From: JAADDK01 sp964425415
GTDB taxonomy: Archaea > Thermoplasmatota > Thermoplasmata > Thermoplasmatales > Aciduliprofundaceae
Length of the DNA stretch: 23,620 nt
Direction of reading: 5' to 3'
NCBI GenBank assembly: GCA_964425415.1
Contig: CAYRMJ010000015.1
Span: 1-23,620, forward strand
Every line of letters starts with the position of its first letter. Position 1 is the stretch's first letter. This document shows positions 6,494 to 14,680 of the stretch, in pieces. A model generated the notes under the pieces. That model searched no databases, was not told where the DNA came from, and worked only from the letters and a program-made list of their open reading frames with translations. A program made the translations under genes and the position numbers.

Positions 6494-9400
6494 CTAACTT
6501 ATTCTCTCTGAACGATAGTAAATCTCACCACCGGTTATAATCACTAGCACCCCAAATATAGCAACTATAACTGACGGAGGATACGAGACCAGAGACCATC
6601 CTATCCACCTTAGATAAAAGGCGGCACCGTAAGTTATTAGTCCAAGTCCTATCAGAACCGATGCGGCTTTTTTGTACTTCTCTCTGTTCATCTCGTTAAT
6701 AAGCCTTTTATTTCTTCTTTCAGCCCACATATACAAGAAACTCGGAAGCACAAAAACCGATAGAACAAAGCTGTAGAGAATTGAAAGTGCTGCGATTTCT
6801 CCGAACTCGCTTATGGGTGGCATGGATGAGAGTATCAAAGTACCAAATCCAGCCATGGTCGTTGTTGCGGCTCCAAATATTGAGGAGCCAGTTTGTCTCA
6901 CTGTTTTTTCCACTGCGTCGTTAAGGTTATCCTCTTTTTCTAAGTCCTCTAAGTACCTGTGAGTTATGTGAATTGCATAGGTGATACCCAAACCAATTGT
7001 CAGGGATGTTATGGTCACCGTCACAACGTTAAATCCGATTCCAAGGGCGTACATACTTCCTAGTAGCCAAATAAGAGCGATTATAACTGGCAATGAAGTT
7101 ATTAATCCCAAAACATAGCTCTTTGCTTCGTAATAAAACACGATGGTAAGAACAATGAGAGATGCTACAATAGTTATAATCAGAGAGTTCCATTCACTAC
7201 TTCCCAGAAGGTCAAGAACATGGAAAGTTAATATGTTGTCTCCAGTTAGAGTAGCCTTATATCCCAACTTCTTTATGGGCTTTATATCATCATTTATTTC
7301 TTCTGTGATGACTCTGTTTTCCTTGTCTGTGCTTGCTGTACTGCTTACCACTATGAGCATTGAATCGTAACTACCATTTGTGCCTTTGTGGAGTATAGTA
7401 TTTCCCCCACCATACTCGTAAAGCCAGTTGTATATGGCTGTTATATTGTGATCCGGGAGCCCGTCTCCATCCGTATCATTCTCGCTAACCATCTTCGCAA
7501 AGCTCATATTCTTTTCGGACCATTCTTCAATGTATGTTGTTATGCTTTTGCACTGCGGATAATTCACATATTTATCATCCTGTATATTATTCATAGTTTT
7601 GTCCACTGCTTTTATGAGTTCTGGAGAGGTTACATTTCCTTGAATCAGCACATAATTGTCGCTCATTGAGGAGGAGTTAAAGTTGTCCATCATGAAGTCA
7701 ATGGTATGTGATATTTCCAAATTTTTAGGTAGAAAATCCTTTATGTCAAATGTTGTGTTTACATTCACTCCTGCGTAGAATGCCACACTCGTGATTAATA
7801 ATATCAGTATTAACACCGCATACCTGTGCTTTTCTGCGCCCATTGCTCCCAACGCCATAAACTTGTTGAGAGCCACAACCCCTGAGCCCACGCGTTTCTC
7901 ATCTTTTTTGATTTTCAACTTACCTTTCCTCTCTCTTCTTTCATCAATGAGTATCTTTATGGCAGGAACGAGAGTTGTAAATATAATGAACGCCCCAAAA
8001 ATTCCCACGGCATTCATCACGCCAAAGCTCTGAATTGGGGGGATTGGAGAGGATAGATTGGAAAGAAAAGCTACAACGGTGGTAACTGTAGCAAGGATGA
8101 GGCCCATTCCTAAGTTTGTTATCATCACTCTCATTGCCTCTCTCACTTTATGGCCATTTCTAAGTTCTTCCCTGTACCTCAATATGGTGTGTATTGCGTA
8201 GTCAATACCCAAACCCACCAGCAAAACTGCGACCATTGTACTTATCTGATTGAAATCATAGTTCATTATCACTCCGAATCCATAGGCCCAAAGTATGGCT
8301 AATCCCAAGCCCACAAGTCCCAAGACGGTATCAAGAATGCTTCTGAATGTAACTAAGAGAATTATGACAACTAAAATCATAGCTACTGGGAGAAGAACGT
8401 TCATTGTTTCGTTTGCCGTTTTCTCAGTTGCTTCTGAAATCATGTACGAGCCCATAACCATTAGTTTATCGTGAGTTTTGACTTTTTTGACTTCCTGCGC
8501 CACGGTCTCTTCCACACGCTCCATTTTCTTTGAATGCTCAGACGAACTCTCTCCATTTGATTTCGTATCGTTGAGCATAACAATCATTATGGCCGCGTTT
8601 GCATGGTGCCCATCAAAGTCCTTTGAGAACATGTTTTTGAGCTGAGTGGAAAACTGGTCCATCATATACGAGAATCCGCTAAGATACTGGGTATTGTTCA
8701 AAAACATTGATAGACCCATACTCGCATTTTCAATCTTTTTGCTAATGTTTTTGTACATTTCAAGAGAGTGAATAACATTAGATTCTCCAGTGGTATTATA
8801 AACAAACTCAATACCCGAAATTAAATAACTAAGGTTCATTTGAAACATAGTCATATTAGCGCTCATATTTTTTAGTACGGGTGTGGTGGAGTTAAGAGTA
8901 TCAGTTAAATTTGAAGGATTGTAATTTTCCACTTTGTTTATTGTATTCCATATCTGCTGCTGGCTCATATTATTCAGAATTTCAGCCTTTTTCGTGGCAT
9001 TCATTGAGAAGTCGGGCATGTTAATATTCGGTGTATTAAAACTAACATTTAGCTTAGGTGTGTTATTCATAATTGATGCAAGAGTCATCTCTGTAAGATA
9101 CATATTCTCAATGCAACCTTTGTATGTGTCATTCACCTGAGCTTCAAATGCATGTTTTAAAGAGTAAAATATATCAATTTCCTGAGAACCGCCTCCAGAG
9201 GGAAGGTCTTTCATCAGTTTCATCTCTGCGTTGAATATGTTAATGGCAAACACCGCAGTTTTTGAGTGCTGCAACACATAATCAAGATTCTCCAGCGCGG
9301 ATTCAAACCAAGTATAATACGGATTGCGCATGGATTTCGTCGCATTTTCCACATAATTTTTCTGGGTTTCCAAGTCTTGATTCGTGCTTTTAACTTTGTT

Positions 9401-10771
9401 GATTACCCTATCTAAAGCGTTGGTGGTGTTTTGCAAGGAATCGTGATCTATCATATTTTTAATCATAGTCAGTGTATCTTTTAGATTCACAGCGGAGTTG
9501 TAGCCATCTATGAATCCCTGAGCAACGCTCTTAGTGGTGTTTGCCTCATAGGCCACATCGTAGTAAATATGCTGATTTTTGAGCCATTCGTTGAAGGTGC
9601 TGTTGAAAATCACAAGCATGTTGTGAAAATCTCCATTGGTAAAAGATAGCATCACGCTAATGTTCTGCTCCACGCTGAGTATGTCATGGGTCCTCAGGTT
9701 TCCATTTTTTAGGTGGTAAAGAAAAGTTCCAATTGAGCGGTTGTAATTTTTATAGTACGGAAGCACTTTTTCCATATTTTCAATTTCATCTGAAGCATAG
9801 GATATTATTTTTTCCATTACAATTTTTGCGGTAAAATTGTTATGATTCTGGAGATTTAGCATCACATAATTTAGTGCCTTTAAAAGCTCGTTGTTCGTTT
9901 CAATGCTGCTGTTCAGGGAACTATTGGTGTAATTTAGAGACAATGCTGTAAAGTTACCCGCCTTGATAAAATTCCTCACGCTCACTTCTTTTTTATCAAT
10001 GCTCATATTTGAAGAGGTATCATTAACTAAAAAGTTAAGAAGCGGATTTTCGCTTATGTTACCCCCAGTTTCATTACTTTGGGGTGGGGTGAGCATTGTG
10101 AGCACCATTGCTTTTATGCTGTAATTTTCACCATTAATGAGAGTAGCACTTATATTTTCCATAATTGGTTCAAATACGCTCATGTTTGTTGGACCTTGAG
10201 ATGGAGGAATAAATAAAAGTAAAACAATGCTCTTTGCATCGCCTCTTATAGAATGTGCATTTTCGTAAATAGTGTGGTAATCGCCGATTACACTTTTCAT
10301 CATGGTTATTGGTATAATCATTGCACTGAAGTTAATTTTTGATGAGTTTGATTTCATATCTTTTAAAATTTTTATAAGTTTATCTTCAAAATTTATAGTC
10401 TGGTTGCCCATGACCACCATATCTGCAGGAGAAATTATGCTGTTTTCAGGGGAGTCTGGATTTTTAAGGTATTTGAGGACATTTTTATCTTTTTCAAGGT
10501 TTATCTTCACCTTAAACATATCCTCCAGAGAAGTTTTGCTAACCGTGTTGTTTCCTGCCAAAATAATTTCCATTATGTCGGTGTCTCCAAAATTTTTACT
10601 TACATTCATCTGAGCCTGCACCACGGCATCGTTGGGAAGAAAGGACCTTAAATCAGCGCTCATCTGCATCTGTGAAGCGTAGAACCCAAACAATGCTGTT
10701 ATAAGAAGCACCACGATTATAGTTGTCACAGGCTTTTTGCTCACCACATCTCCAAGAGCTCTCATCTCCAT
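6494..10771 (-). CDS. Giant RND/MMPL-family exporter with Asn-rich ectodomain
   Basis: This 1425-residue polytopic protein has the RND two-half plan. One helix lies near residues 14-34, then an extracellular region of about 750 residues, a helix bundle near 790-960, a second external domain of about 200 residues and a second bundle at the C terminus. MMPL/patched-type motifs are VGLGIDYAIHTILRYREEL (proton-relay-like Asp857) in the first half and IGLGITYAIHITHRYLEDLE in the second, where the Asp is replaced by Thr1264. The first ectodomain is crowded with N-x-S/T sequons, about 38 by eye. Most archaeal members are several hundred residues shorter. The cargo is unknown; lipid or hydrophobic compound export is a family guess. 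The ATG at 10771 follows AGGTGAT with good spacing; GTG 10780 and ATG 10777 overlap that site. Confidence 0.88.
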   Translation of the reverse strand: MEMRALGDVVSKKPVTTIIVVLLITALFGFYASQMQMSADLRSFLPNDAVVQAQMNVSKNFGDTDIMEIILAGNNTVSKTSLEDMFKVKINLEKDKNVLKYLKNPDSPENSIISPADMVVMGNQTINFEDKLIKILKDMKSNSSKINFSAMIIPITMMKSVIGDYHTIYENAHSIRGDAKSIVLLLFIPPSQGPTNMSVFEPIMENISATLINGENYSIKAMVLTMLTPPQSNETGGNISENPLLNFLVNDTSSNMSIDKKEVSVRNFIKAGNFTALSLNYTNSSLNSSIETNNELLKALNYVMLNLQNHNNFTAKIVMEKIISYASDEIENMEKVLPYYKNYNRSIGTFLYHLKNGNLRTHDILSVEQNISVMLSFTNGDFHNMLVIFNSTFNEWLKNQHIYYDVAYEANTTKSVAQGFIDGYNSAVNLKDTLTMIKNMIDHDSLQNTTNALDRVINKVKSTNQDLETQKNYVENATKSMRNPYYTWFESALENLDYVLQHSKTAVFAINIFNAEMKLMKDLPSGGGSQEIDIFYSLKHAFEAQVNDTYKGCIENMYLTEMTLASIMNNTPKLNVSFNTPNINMPDFSMNATKKAEILNNMSQQQIWNTINKVENYNPSNLTDTLNSTTPVLKNMSANMTMFQMNLSYLISGIEFVYNTTGESNVIHSLEMYKNISKKIENASMGLSMFLNNTQYLSGFSYMMDQFSTQLKNMFSKDFDGHHANAAIMIVMLNDTKSNGESSSEHSKKMERVEETVAQEVKKVKTHDKLMVMGSYMISEATEKTANETMNVLLPVAMILVVIILLVTFRSILDTVLGLVGLGLAILWAYGFGVIMNYDFNQISTMVAVLLVGLGIDYAIHTILRYREELRNGHKVREAMRVMITNLGMGLILATVTTVVAFLSNLSSPIPPIQSFGVMNAVGIFGAFIIFTTLVPAIKILIDERRERKGKLKIKKDEKRVGSGVVALNKFMALGAMGAEKHRYAVLILILLITSVAFYAGVNVNTTFDIKDFLPKNLEISHTIDFMMDNFNSSSMSDNYVLIQGNVTSPELIKAVDKTMNNIQDDKYVNYPQCKSITTYIEEWSEKNMSFAKMVSENDTDGDGLPDHNITAIYNWLYEYGGGNTILHKGTNGSYDSMLIVVSSTASTDKENRVITEEINDDIKPIKKLGYKATLTGDNILTFHVLDLLGSSEWNSLIITIVASLIVLTIVFYYEAKSYVLGLITSLPVIIALIWLLGSMYALGIGFNVVTVTITSLTIGLGITYAIHITHRYLEDLEKEDNLNDAVEKTVRQTGSSIFGAATTTMAGFGTLILSSMPPISEFGEIAALSILYSFVLSVFVLPSFLYMWAERRNKRLINEMNREKYKKAASVLIGLGLITYGAAFYLRWIGWSLVSYPPSVIVAIFGVLVIITGGEIYYRSERIS

Positions 10772-10806
10772 GCTCATCACCTGATTTCACAATACTGATT
10801 TTTTAC

Positions 10807-10814
10807 TTAAATTT
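10807..10814 (-). promoter_or_regulatory. TATA box of the RND exporter
   Basis: AAATTTAA on the minus strand is centred about 39 nt before the ATG, predicting transcription from near 10784 and a leader of about 13 nt that just includes the AGGTGAT ribosome-binding site. Confidence 0.45.
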
Positions 10815-10886
10815 TTGCAACAGAGTCCAATTAAAAATTAAATAGTTAAATGGAATCAAACATTATTGTTAATTTTTTGAAAATTC

Positions 10887-10893
10887 TTAAATA
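10887..10893 (+). promoter_or_regulatory. TATA box of the tandem winged-helix regulator
   Basis: TTAAATA is centred 26 nt before the ATG at 10916 and no SD motif is present, which fits a leaderless transcript. The divergent exporter promoter lies about 80 nt away, so a regulator bound between them could control both genes. Confidence 0.55.
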
Positions 10894-10915
10894 GGATCTC
10901 CCCTTATCTGAAACT

Positions 10916-11995
10916 ATGGCATTCAAATTGCGAGATACAGATAAAAAAGTTCTGTGCTACCTTTCAAAGTATGTAAATCACAATCTTAAGGAGATATCCG
11001 AGATTAGCGGTATTAATTATTGGGGTCTTTACAAAATTTATGAGAGGTTGAGAAATGCGGGGGTATTGCGTGAAGTGATAATTCCCAACTTTTCGTATTT
11101 GGGATATGAGGTGTTTTCAGCAGGATACGGAAATCTAACAAAGAAAAGGGTATTGGAGATGCTTAGGCTTAGAGAGGAGGGTGAATTTAAAGAGTATTCA
11201 TCACTCCTATTTTACGGCATTGCAGAATCATACAGAGGGTTTGTTTTTGGCTTGGCTCGGAACTACACACAGGTTAAAAAAGCACTCATAGCAGCTGAGA
11301 GAACAATAAGAATACGCGACATTCTGAAATCAAACGAGATAGAGATGGTCTTTTTACCACTTTCCATAGCTCATATTCCCATATTATTTGATTATTCGCG
11401 ATTGCTTTGCAGAGCGGCTGAAATTCCTAACAACGAATTTCTGGGTATGCCTGAAAGCAAACCTGAGAGAAACCTCACAAAGAGAGAGAGAATGGCGATG
11501 GAGATAATGTTGAGAAATCCGCGAGAATCGCTTTCATCAATAGCAAAAAAAATAAATGCAACAATTCAGACGGCATCAAAAATCAAGAGGCGACTGTTTG
11601 AGGAGGGCTGGCTGGTGAGGCGTTTTATACCAAACCTATCCGCCTTAGGATACGAAGTAATGGTGTTCGCACACTGGCACACAAATCCTGCAAAAATGGA
11701 GAAATTAGATTCTCTCAAAGAGGGCATGAAAGAGGGACAGGTTGATATGTCCAATATAGTGTTTTTAGGATATGATGTGCTGGAAGGAGTGGCAATAGCT
11801 GTGTTTCACACATTGAAAGAGAGCAGGGAGATAATATCTTTCTTTGAGAAGCTGGGCGAAGGCGTGGGTGTGCTTGCTGAAGATCCAAAGATAATGTTTC
11901 TTTCCTTACAGGAAGGAATAAAAATAAAAGATCATGTTTACGATGGAATCATTGAGAATATGCCTCCGCGCCAAGCAGTTTTAAAGCCATGTTAA
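10916..11995 (+). CDS. Tandem-duplicated winged-helix transcription regulator
   Basis: This 359-residue protein is built from two similar halves. Residues 4-64 (DTDKKVLCYLSKY...EISGINYWGLYKIYERL...GVL...IPNFSYLGYEV) align with residues 187-246 (TKRERMAMEIML...IAKKINATIQTASKIKRRL...GWLVRRFIPNLSALGYEV). Each half is an HTH plus wing followed by a region of about 110 residues that may sense a ligand or dimerise. The pattern resembles Lrp/MarR-type archaeal regulators in a single-chain duplicated form; I do not recognise a named family. It stands divergent from the giant exporter with 144 nt between starts, suggesting it regulates that gene or itself (inference). It is probably leaderless. The last 47 nt overlap the end of the convergent M20 gene. 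Confidence 0.75.
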   Translation: MAFKLRDTDKKVLCYLSKYVNHNLKEISEISGINYWGLYKIYERLRNAGVLREVIIPNFSYLGYEVFSAGYGNLTKKRVLEMLRLREEGEFKEYSSLLFYGIAESYRGFVFGLARNYTQVKKALIAAERTIRIRDILKSNEIEMVFLPLSIAHIPILFDYSRLLCRAAEIPNNEFLGMPESKPERNLTKRERMAMEIMLRNPRESLSSIAKKINATIQTASKIKRRLFEEGWLVRRFIPNLSALGYEVMVFAHWHTNPAKMEKLDSLKEGMKEGQVDMSNIVFLGYDVLEGVAIAVFHTLKESREIISFFEKLGEGVGVLAEDPKIMFLSLQEGIKIKDHVYDGIIENMPPRQAVLKPC

Positions 11996-13112
11996 CTTCA
12001 AATGCCACTCCATAGATGAGCGCGGATTCGTCAATATTGAATTTCGGGCTGTGATGTGGATATACAATTCCCAACTTCTCATTTCTGACTCCCAAGAATG
12101 CGAATAAACCCGGCACTCTTCTTGCATACTCTGAAAAGTCCTCTCCGCCCATGTTCGGAGGTTGCTCAACAACATCCGTGATTTTAGATGCCACACTTCT
12201 TCCAATTTCAGCAAGCTCTTTATCATTCACCGTTGCGTGATTTATGCATCTATAATCCACTTCAGCCGTGCAATTAAAACTCTCTGCCATACGCTTTGCA
12301 ATTTCTTTCACTCTTTTCTCAATGAGCTTATGCACATCCTCGTCAAAGGTTCTAACTGTTCCTTCAATATCCACATACTCAGGAATGATATTGAATGCAG
12401 TTCCACCATTTATCTTTCCTACCGTAACCACCGCTGGCTTCAGGGGATCCACATTTCTGCCCACAATGCTCTGCATTCCGGCAATAATGTGTGCGGAAGT
12501 TACAATTGGATCTGCAGTTTGATGTGGCGACGCACCATGGCCTCCCTTTCCTTCAACACGGATTTTGAACTGATCCACGGATGCAAGCACTGGTCCGGGT
12601 GAGATGGCCAGAGTTTTTGATGGCAAATCAGCCCATACATGCACTGCAAATATTGAACTCACCTTATCAATGGCTCCTTCTTCAACCATTTTGGATGCTC
12701 CGTTTAGGCCTTCCTCCGCAGGTTGAAAAATAAATCTGACCGAGCCGTCAAAATTTGTCTGAGAGAGAATTTTAGCGGTTATTAAGAGCATTGCTGTGTG
12801 TGCATCATGGCCACATGCGTGCATTATACCCGCCACCTCGGAACGGTACGGTATGGCATTCTCTTCTTGAATTGGAAGTGCATCCATATCCGCGCGTATA
12901 GCTATTACTTTATCATTTCCGTTTTTCAACTCTCCCAAAACACCTGTTTTTGCCATTCTGCGAGTTGTTATTCCGAGAGATTCAAGATAATCCTTTACAA
13001 CCCCTGAGGTGCGAAACTCCTCAAATCCCAGCTCTGGATGTTTGTGAAAATCTCTTCGCAGAGATATCAGTTCATCTTCGTATTTTTTCAATTCTGAAAT
13101 TGAAAATGCCAT
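11949..13112 (-). CDS. M20-family amidohydrolase / carboxypeptidase
   Basis: This 387-residue cytoplasmic metallohydrolase belongs to the M20D group that includes archaeal carboxypeptidase CpsA, aminoacylase-like enzymes and indole-acetyl-amino-acid hydrolases. Visible motifs are RRDFHKHPELGFEE near 19-32, IRADMDALPIQEE, the metal-binding MHACGHDAHT, FQPAEEG with catalytic and ligand Glu, the His in FAVHVW, the dimerisation-domain EGKGGHGASPHQTADP and the final YPHHSPKFNIDE. It should release amino acids from N-acyl substrates or peptides, consistent with peptide fermentation; the exact substrate is not visible. The ATG is 24 nt downstream of a TATA box located in the 28-nt gap after the GDPD gene, so it appears to have its own leaderless promoter. 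Its 3' end overlaps the convergent regulator by 47 nt. Confidence 0.9.
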   Translation of the reverse strand: MAFSISELKKYEDELISLRRDFHKHPELGFEEFRTSGVVKDYLESLGITTRRMAKTGVLGELKNGNDKVIAIRADMDALPIQEENAIPYRSEVAGIMHACGHDAHTAMLLITAKILSQTNFDGSVRFIFQPAEEGLNGASKMVEEGAIDKVSSIFAVHVWADLPSKTLAISPGPVLASVDQFKIRVEGKGGHGASPHQTADPIVTSAHIIAGMQSIVGRNVDPLKPAVVTVGKINGGTAFNIIPEYVDIEGTVRTFDEDVHKLIEKRVKEIAKRMAESFNCTAEVDYRCINHATVNDKELAEIGRSVASKITDVVEQPPNMGGEDFSEYARRVPGLFAFLGVRNEKLGIVYPHHSPKFNIDESALIYGVAFEVNMALKLLGAEAYSQ

Positions 13113-13132
13113 GATTCATTATAGCCACTATG

Positions 13133-13139
13133 TATTTAA
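13133..13139 (-). promoter_or_regulatory. TATA box of the M20 amidohydrolase
   Basis: TTAAATA on the minus strand lies wholly in the 28-nt gap after the GDPD stop and is centred 24 nt before the ATG at 13112, predicting a leaderless transcript independent of the upstream gene. Confidence 0.5.
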
Positions 13140-13140
13140 G

Positions 13141-13848
13141 CTATTTCTCTTTGTACGGAAGCATACGCTCTACCTCATCGGTTATTAAAATCTCACATAA
13201 ATCTTCCAGTCCAGAGATTTCCTTTTCTTCATTAACTGTCCAAAATCCAATCTTCACTCCGAACATACGATAAAATTTAATCAGCCATCTTGTTTTTTTC
13301 ACACCTATATACTTTTTCATAAGTATTGGAGGATTTAAGAACTCTGCGCGCACTCTCAAAAAATAGTAAGGCAGGCTTATGAATGATGCATTGCCTCCAA
13401 AGGCTGTGAGAATGGCGATACGAGCATCCTCTGATAATCTCCTCAAATTTTTCAAAGCTTTAAGTTCAAATGATGAAAATATTGTTCTTTTGAGGGCATT
13501 ATGCGATTTCACAATATTGTATGCTCCTTCAACAGCTTCAACATCTTTTATCTCAACATTTATTATTGCAGTTTCTGGCAGGGCATCGTAAACCTCTTCA
13601 AGAAGGGGCATTCTTTCACCCTCTTGGCGGTACTGAAGCAACGATTCATAGGTGCTGTCTTTAACATTTACATCCACGCCATAAGTCTTTTTTAGATTGT
13701 TGTCATGGCTCACCACTATCTTACCATCGGCGGTTTTCCACACATCAAGCTCAACTCCATCCGCTCCATACTCAATAGCCTTTTTAAAAGCCAACAATGT
13801 ATTTTGAGGGTACTTTGTACTGTATCCTCTATGTCCGAGAATAATCAT
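13141..13848 (-). CDS. Glycerophosphodiester phosphodiesterase
   Basis: This 235-residue TIM-barrel enzyme should hydrolyse glycerophosphodiesters to glycerol phosphate and an alcohol, as part of lipid head-group turnover. The GDPD signature is complete: GHRGYSTKYPQNTLLAF at 5-21 (His6, Arg7), GVELDVWKTADG with Glu33 and Asp35, and VVSHD with His48, then INVEIKD further on and FWTVNEE near the C terminus. Length matches short bacterial and archaeal UgpQ-like enzymes. No signal peptide is present, so it acts in the cytoplasm. The ATG at 13848 lies about 25 nt from the TATA element shared with the divergent YlbF-like gene. Whether it accepts archaeal ether-lipid products cannot be told from sequence. 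Confidence 0.9.
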   Translation of the reverse strand: MIILGHRGYSTKYPQNTLLAFKKAIEYGADGVELDVWKTADGKIVVSHDNNLKKTYGVDVNVKDSTYESLLQYRQEGERMPLLEEVYDALPETAIINVEIKDVEAVEGAYNIVKSHNALKRTIFSSFELKALKNLRRLSEDARIAILTAFGGNASFISLPYYFLRVRAEFLNPPILMKKYIGVKKTRWLIKFYRMFGVKIGFWTVNEEKEISGLEDLCEILITDEVERMLPYKEK

Positions 13849-13867
13849 ATAATTGCATGGGCAATGT

Positions 13868-13879
13868 TTATTAAATATG
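13868..13879. promoter_or_regulatory. Shared symmetrical TATA box of a divergent gene pair
   Basis: TTTATTAAATAT is nearly palindromic and sits midway in the 47-nt gap between the GDPD ATG (13848, minus) and the YlbF-like ATG (13896, plus). Its centre is about 23-25 nt from each start codon, and no second A/T-rich box is seen, so it appears to serve both directions with leaderless transcripts. Confidence 0.5.
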
Positions 13880-13895
13880 TTTCCTTTGCGTATTC

Positions 13896-14240
13896 ATGAC
13901 TGATAGAGAAGAAGTTTTGAGAAAGGCTAGAGAGCTTGGAGAAACTCTAAGGAAAAGTGATGAGTACAAGGAGCTTATGAATGCACAGAAAGAGCTTGAC
14001 GAGGACACTGAGGTTCAGGAGATGATTAAAAAATACGATGTGAAGAGAAACGAATTGCAAATGAAGCAGATGACCGGACAGAATGTTGACGAAGAACTTA
14101 CAGAGCTCACTGAGATGGAAGGTAAGATAATGGGCAGAGAGAGCATGAAAAAGTATGCGGAAGCTGAGGAAAAGTTCAAAAATTTGGTGGATGAAGCCAA
14201 TCAGGAAATTGTAAAAGCTATGGAGGAGCAAGACAGCTGA
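13896..14240 (+). CDS. YlbF/YmcA (Com_YlbF) family helical protein
   Basis: This 114-residue, highly charged, all-helical protein matches the YlbF/YmcA pattern: EEVLRKARELGETLRKSDEY near the N terminus, DEDTEVQEMIKKYDVKRNEL in the middle, and a C-terminal EKFKNLVDEANQEIVKAM helix. In Bacillus, YlbF and YmcA belong to the Y-complex acting with RNase Y in mRNA processing; whether archaeal relatives act on RNA is unknown. There is no signal or membrane segment. The ATG is about 23-25 nt from the shared TATA box and lacks an SD motif. It is followed by the DUF302 gene, which has its own TATA box. Confidence 0.7.
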   Translation: MTDREEVLRKARELGETLRKSDEYKELMNAQKELDEDTEVQEMIKKYDVKRNELQMKQMTGQNVDEELTELTEMEGKIMGRESMKKYAEAEEKFKNLVDEANQEIVKAMEEQDS

Positions 14241-14250
14241 TTCACAAAAG

Positions 14251-14258
14251 TTAAATAA
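14251..14258 (+). promoter_or_regulatory. TATA box of the DUF302 gene
   Basis: TTAAATAA is centred about 25 nt before the ATG at 14279, with no SD motif in between, indicating a leaderless transcript separate from the YlbF-like gene. Confidence 0.5.
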
Positions 14259-14278
14259 TCGCAACTCTTAATCTTTTT

Positions 14279-14659
14279 ATGGAATTCGCATACGTTTTGG
14301 AGAAGAGCCTCAGTTTTGAAGAAGCTGAGAGCAGGTTCAGAGATGCTATTGAGAGCGTTGGATTGAAAGTTGTAGGCGAGGTCATGCCCAGCGAGAAAAT
14401 CAAGAAAGGATTGAGAATTGACATACCACCTTATAAAATTCTCCTGATCTGCCATGCAAAGTACATGTACGATATGTTGCAGATGAATTATAACATAGCA
14501 GCTTTAGTTCCGTGCCATGGAATAGTTTACGAGAAAGATGGAAAGGTTTATGTGGGTGTGGATTTTGCAACGCAGAAAGTTGCACCGGCAGGCGAGGAAT
14601 TTGTGAAGATGCTGGAGGATGCAGAGAAGAAGCTTAAAGAAGCGGTGGATAAAGTCTAA
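14279..14659 (+). CDS. DUF302 family protein
   Basis: This 126-residue soluble protein resembles DUF302. It starts EFAYVLEKSLSFEEAESRFR, has a central YKILLICHAKYMYDMLQMN, the family-like AALVPCHGIVYEKDGKVYVG with a conserved Cys, and a C-terminal amphipathic helix (FVKMLEDAEKKLKEAVDKV). DUF302 proteins are widespread; some are linked to thiol or metal chemistry, but the function is not established, and I infer none here. The gene ends 21 nt before the stop of the convergent RCK gene. Confidence 0.7.
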   Translation: MEFAYVLEKSLSFEEAESRFRDAIESVGLKVVGEVMPSEKIKKGLRIDIPPYKILLICHAKYMYDMLQMNYNIAALVPCHGIVYEKDGKVYVGVDFATQKVAPAGEEFVKMLEDAEKKLKEAVDKV

Positions 14660-14680
14660 TGAAATTTCTTCTTTTAGAAT

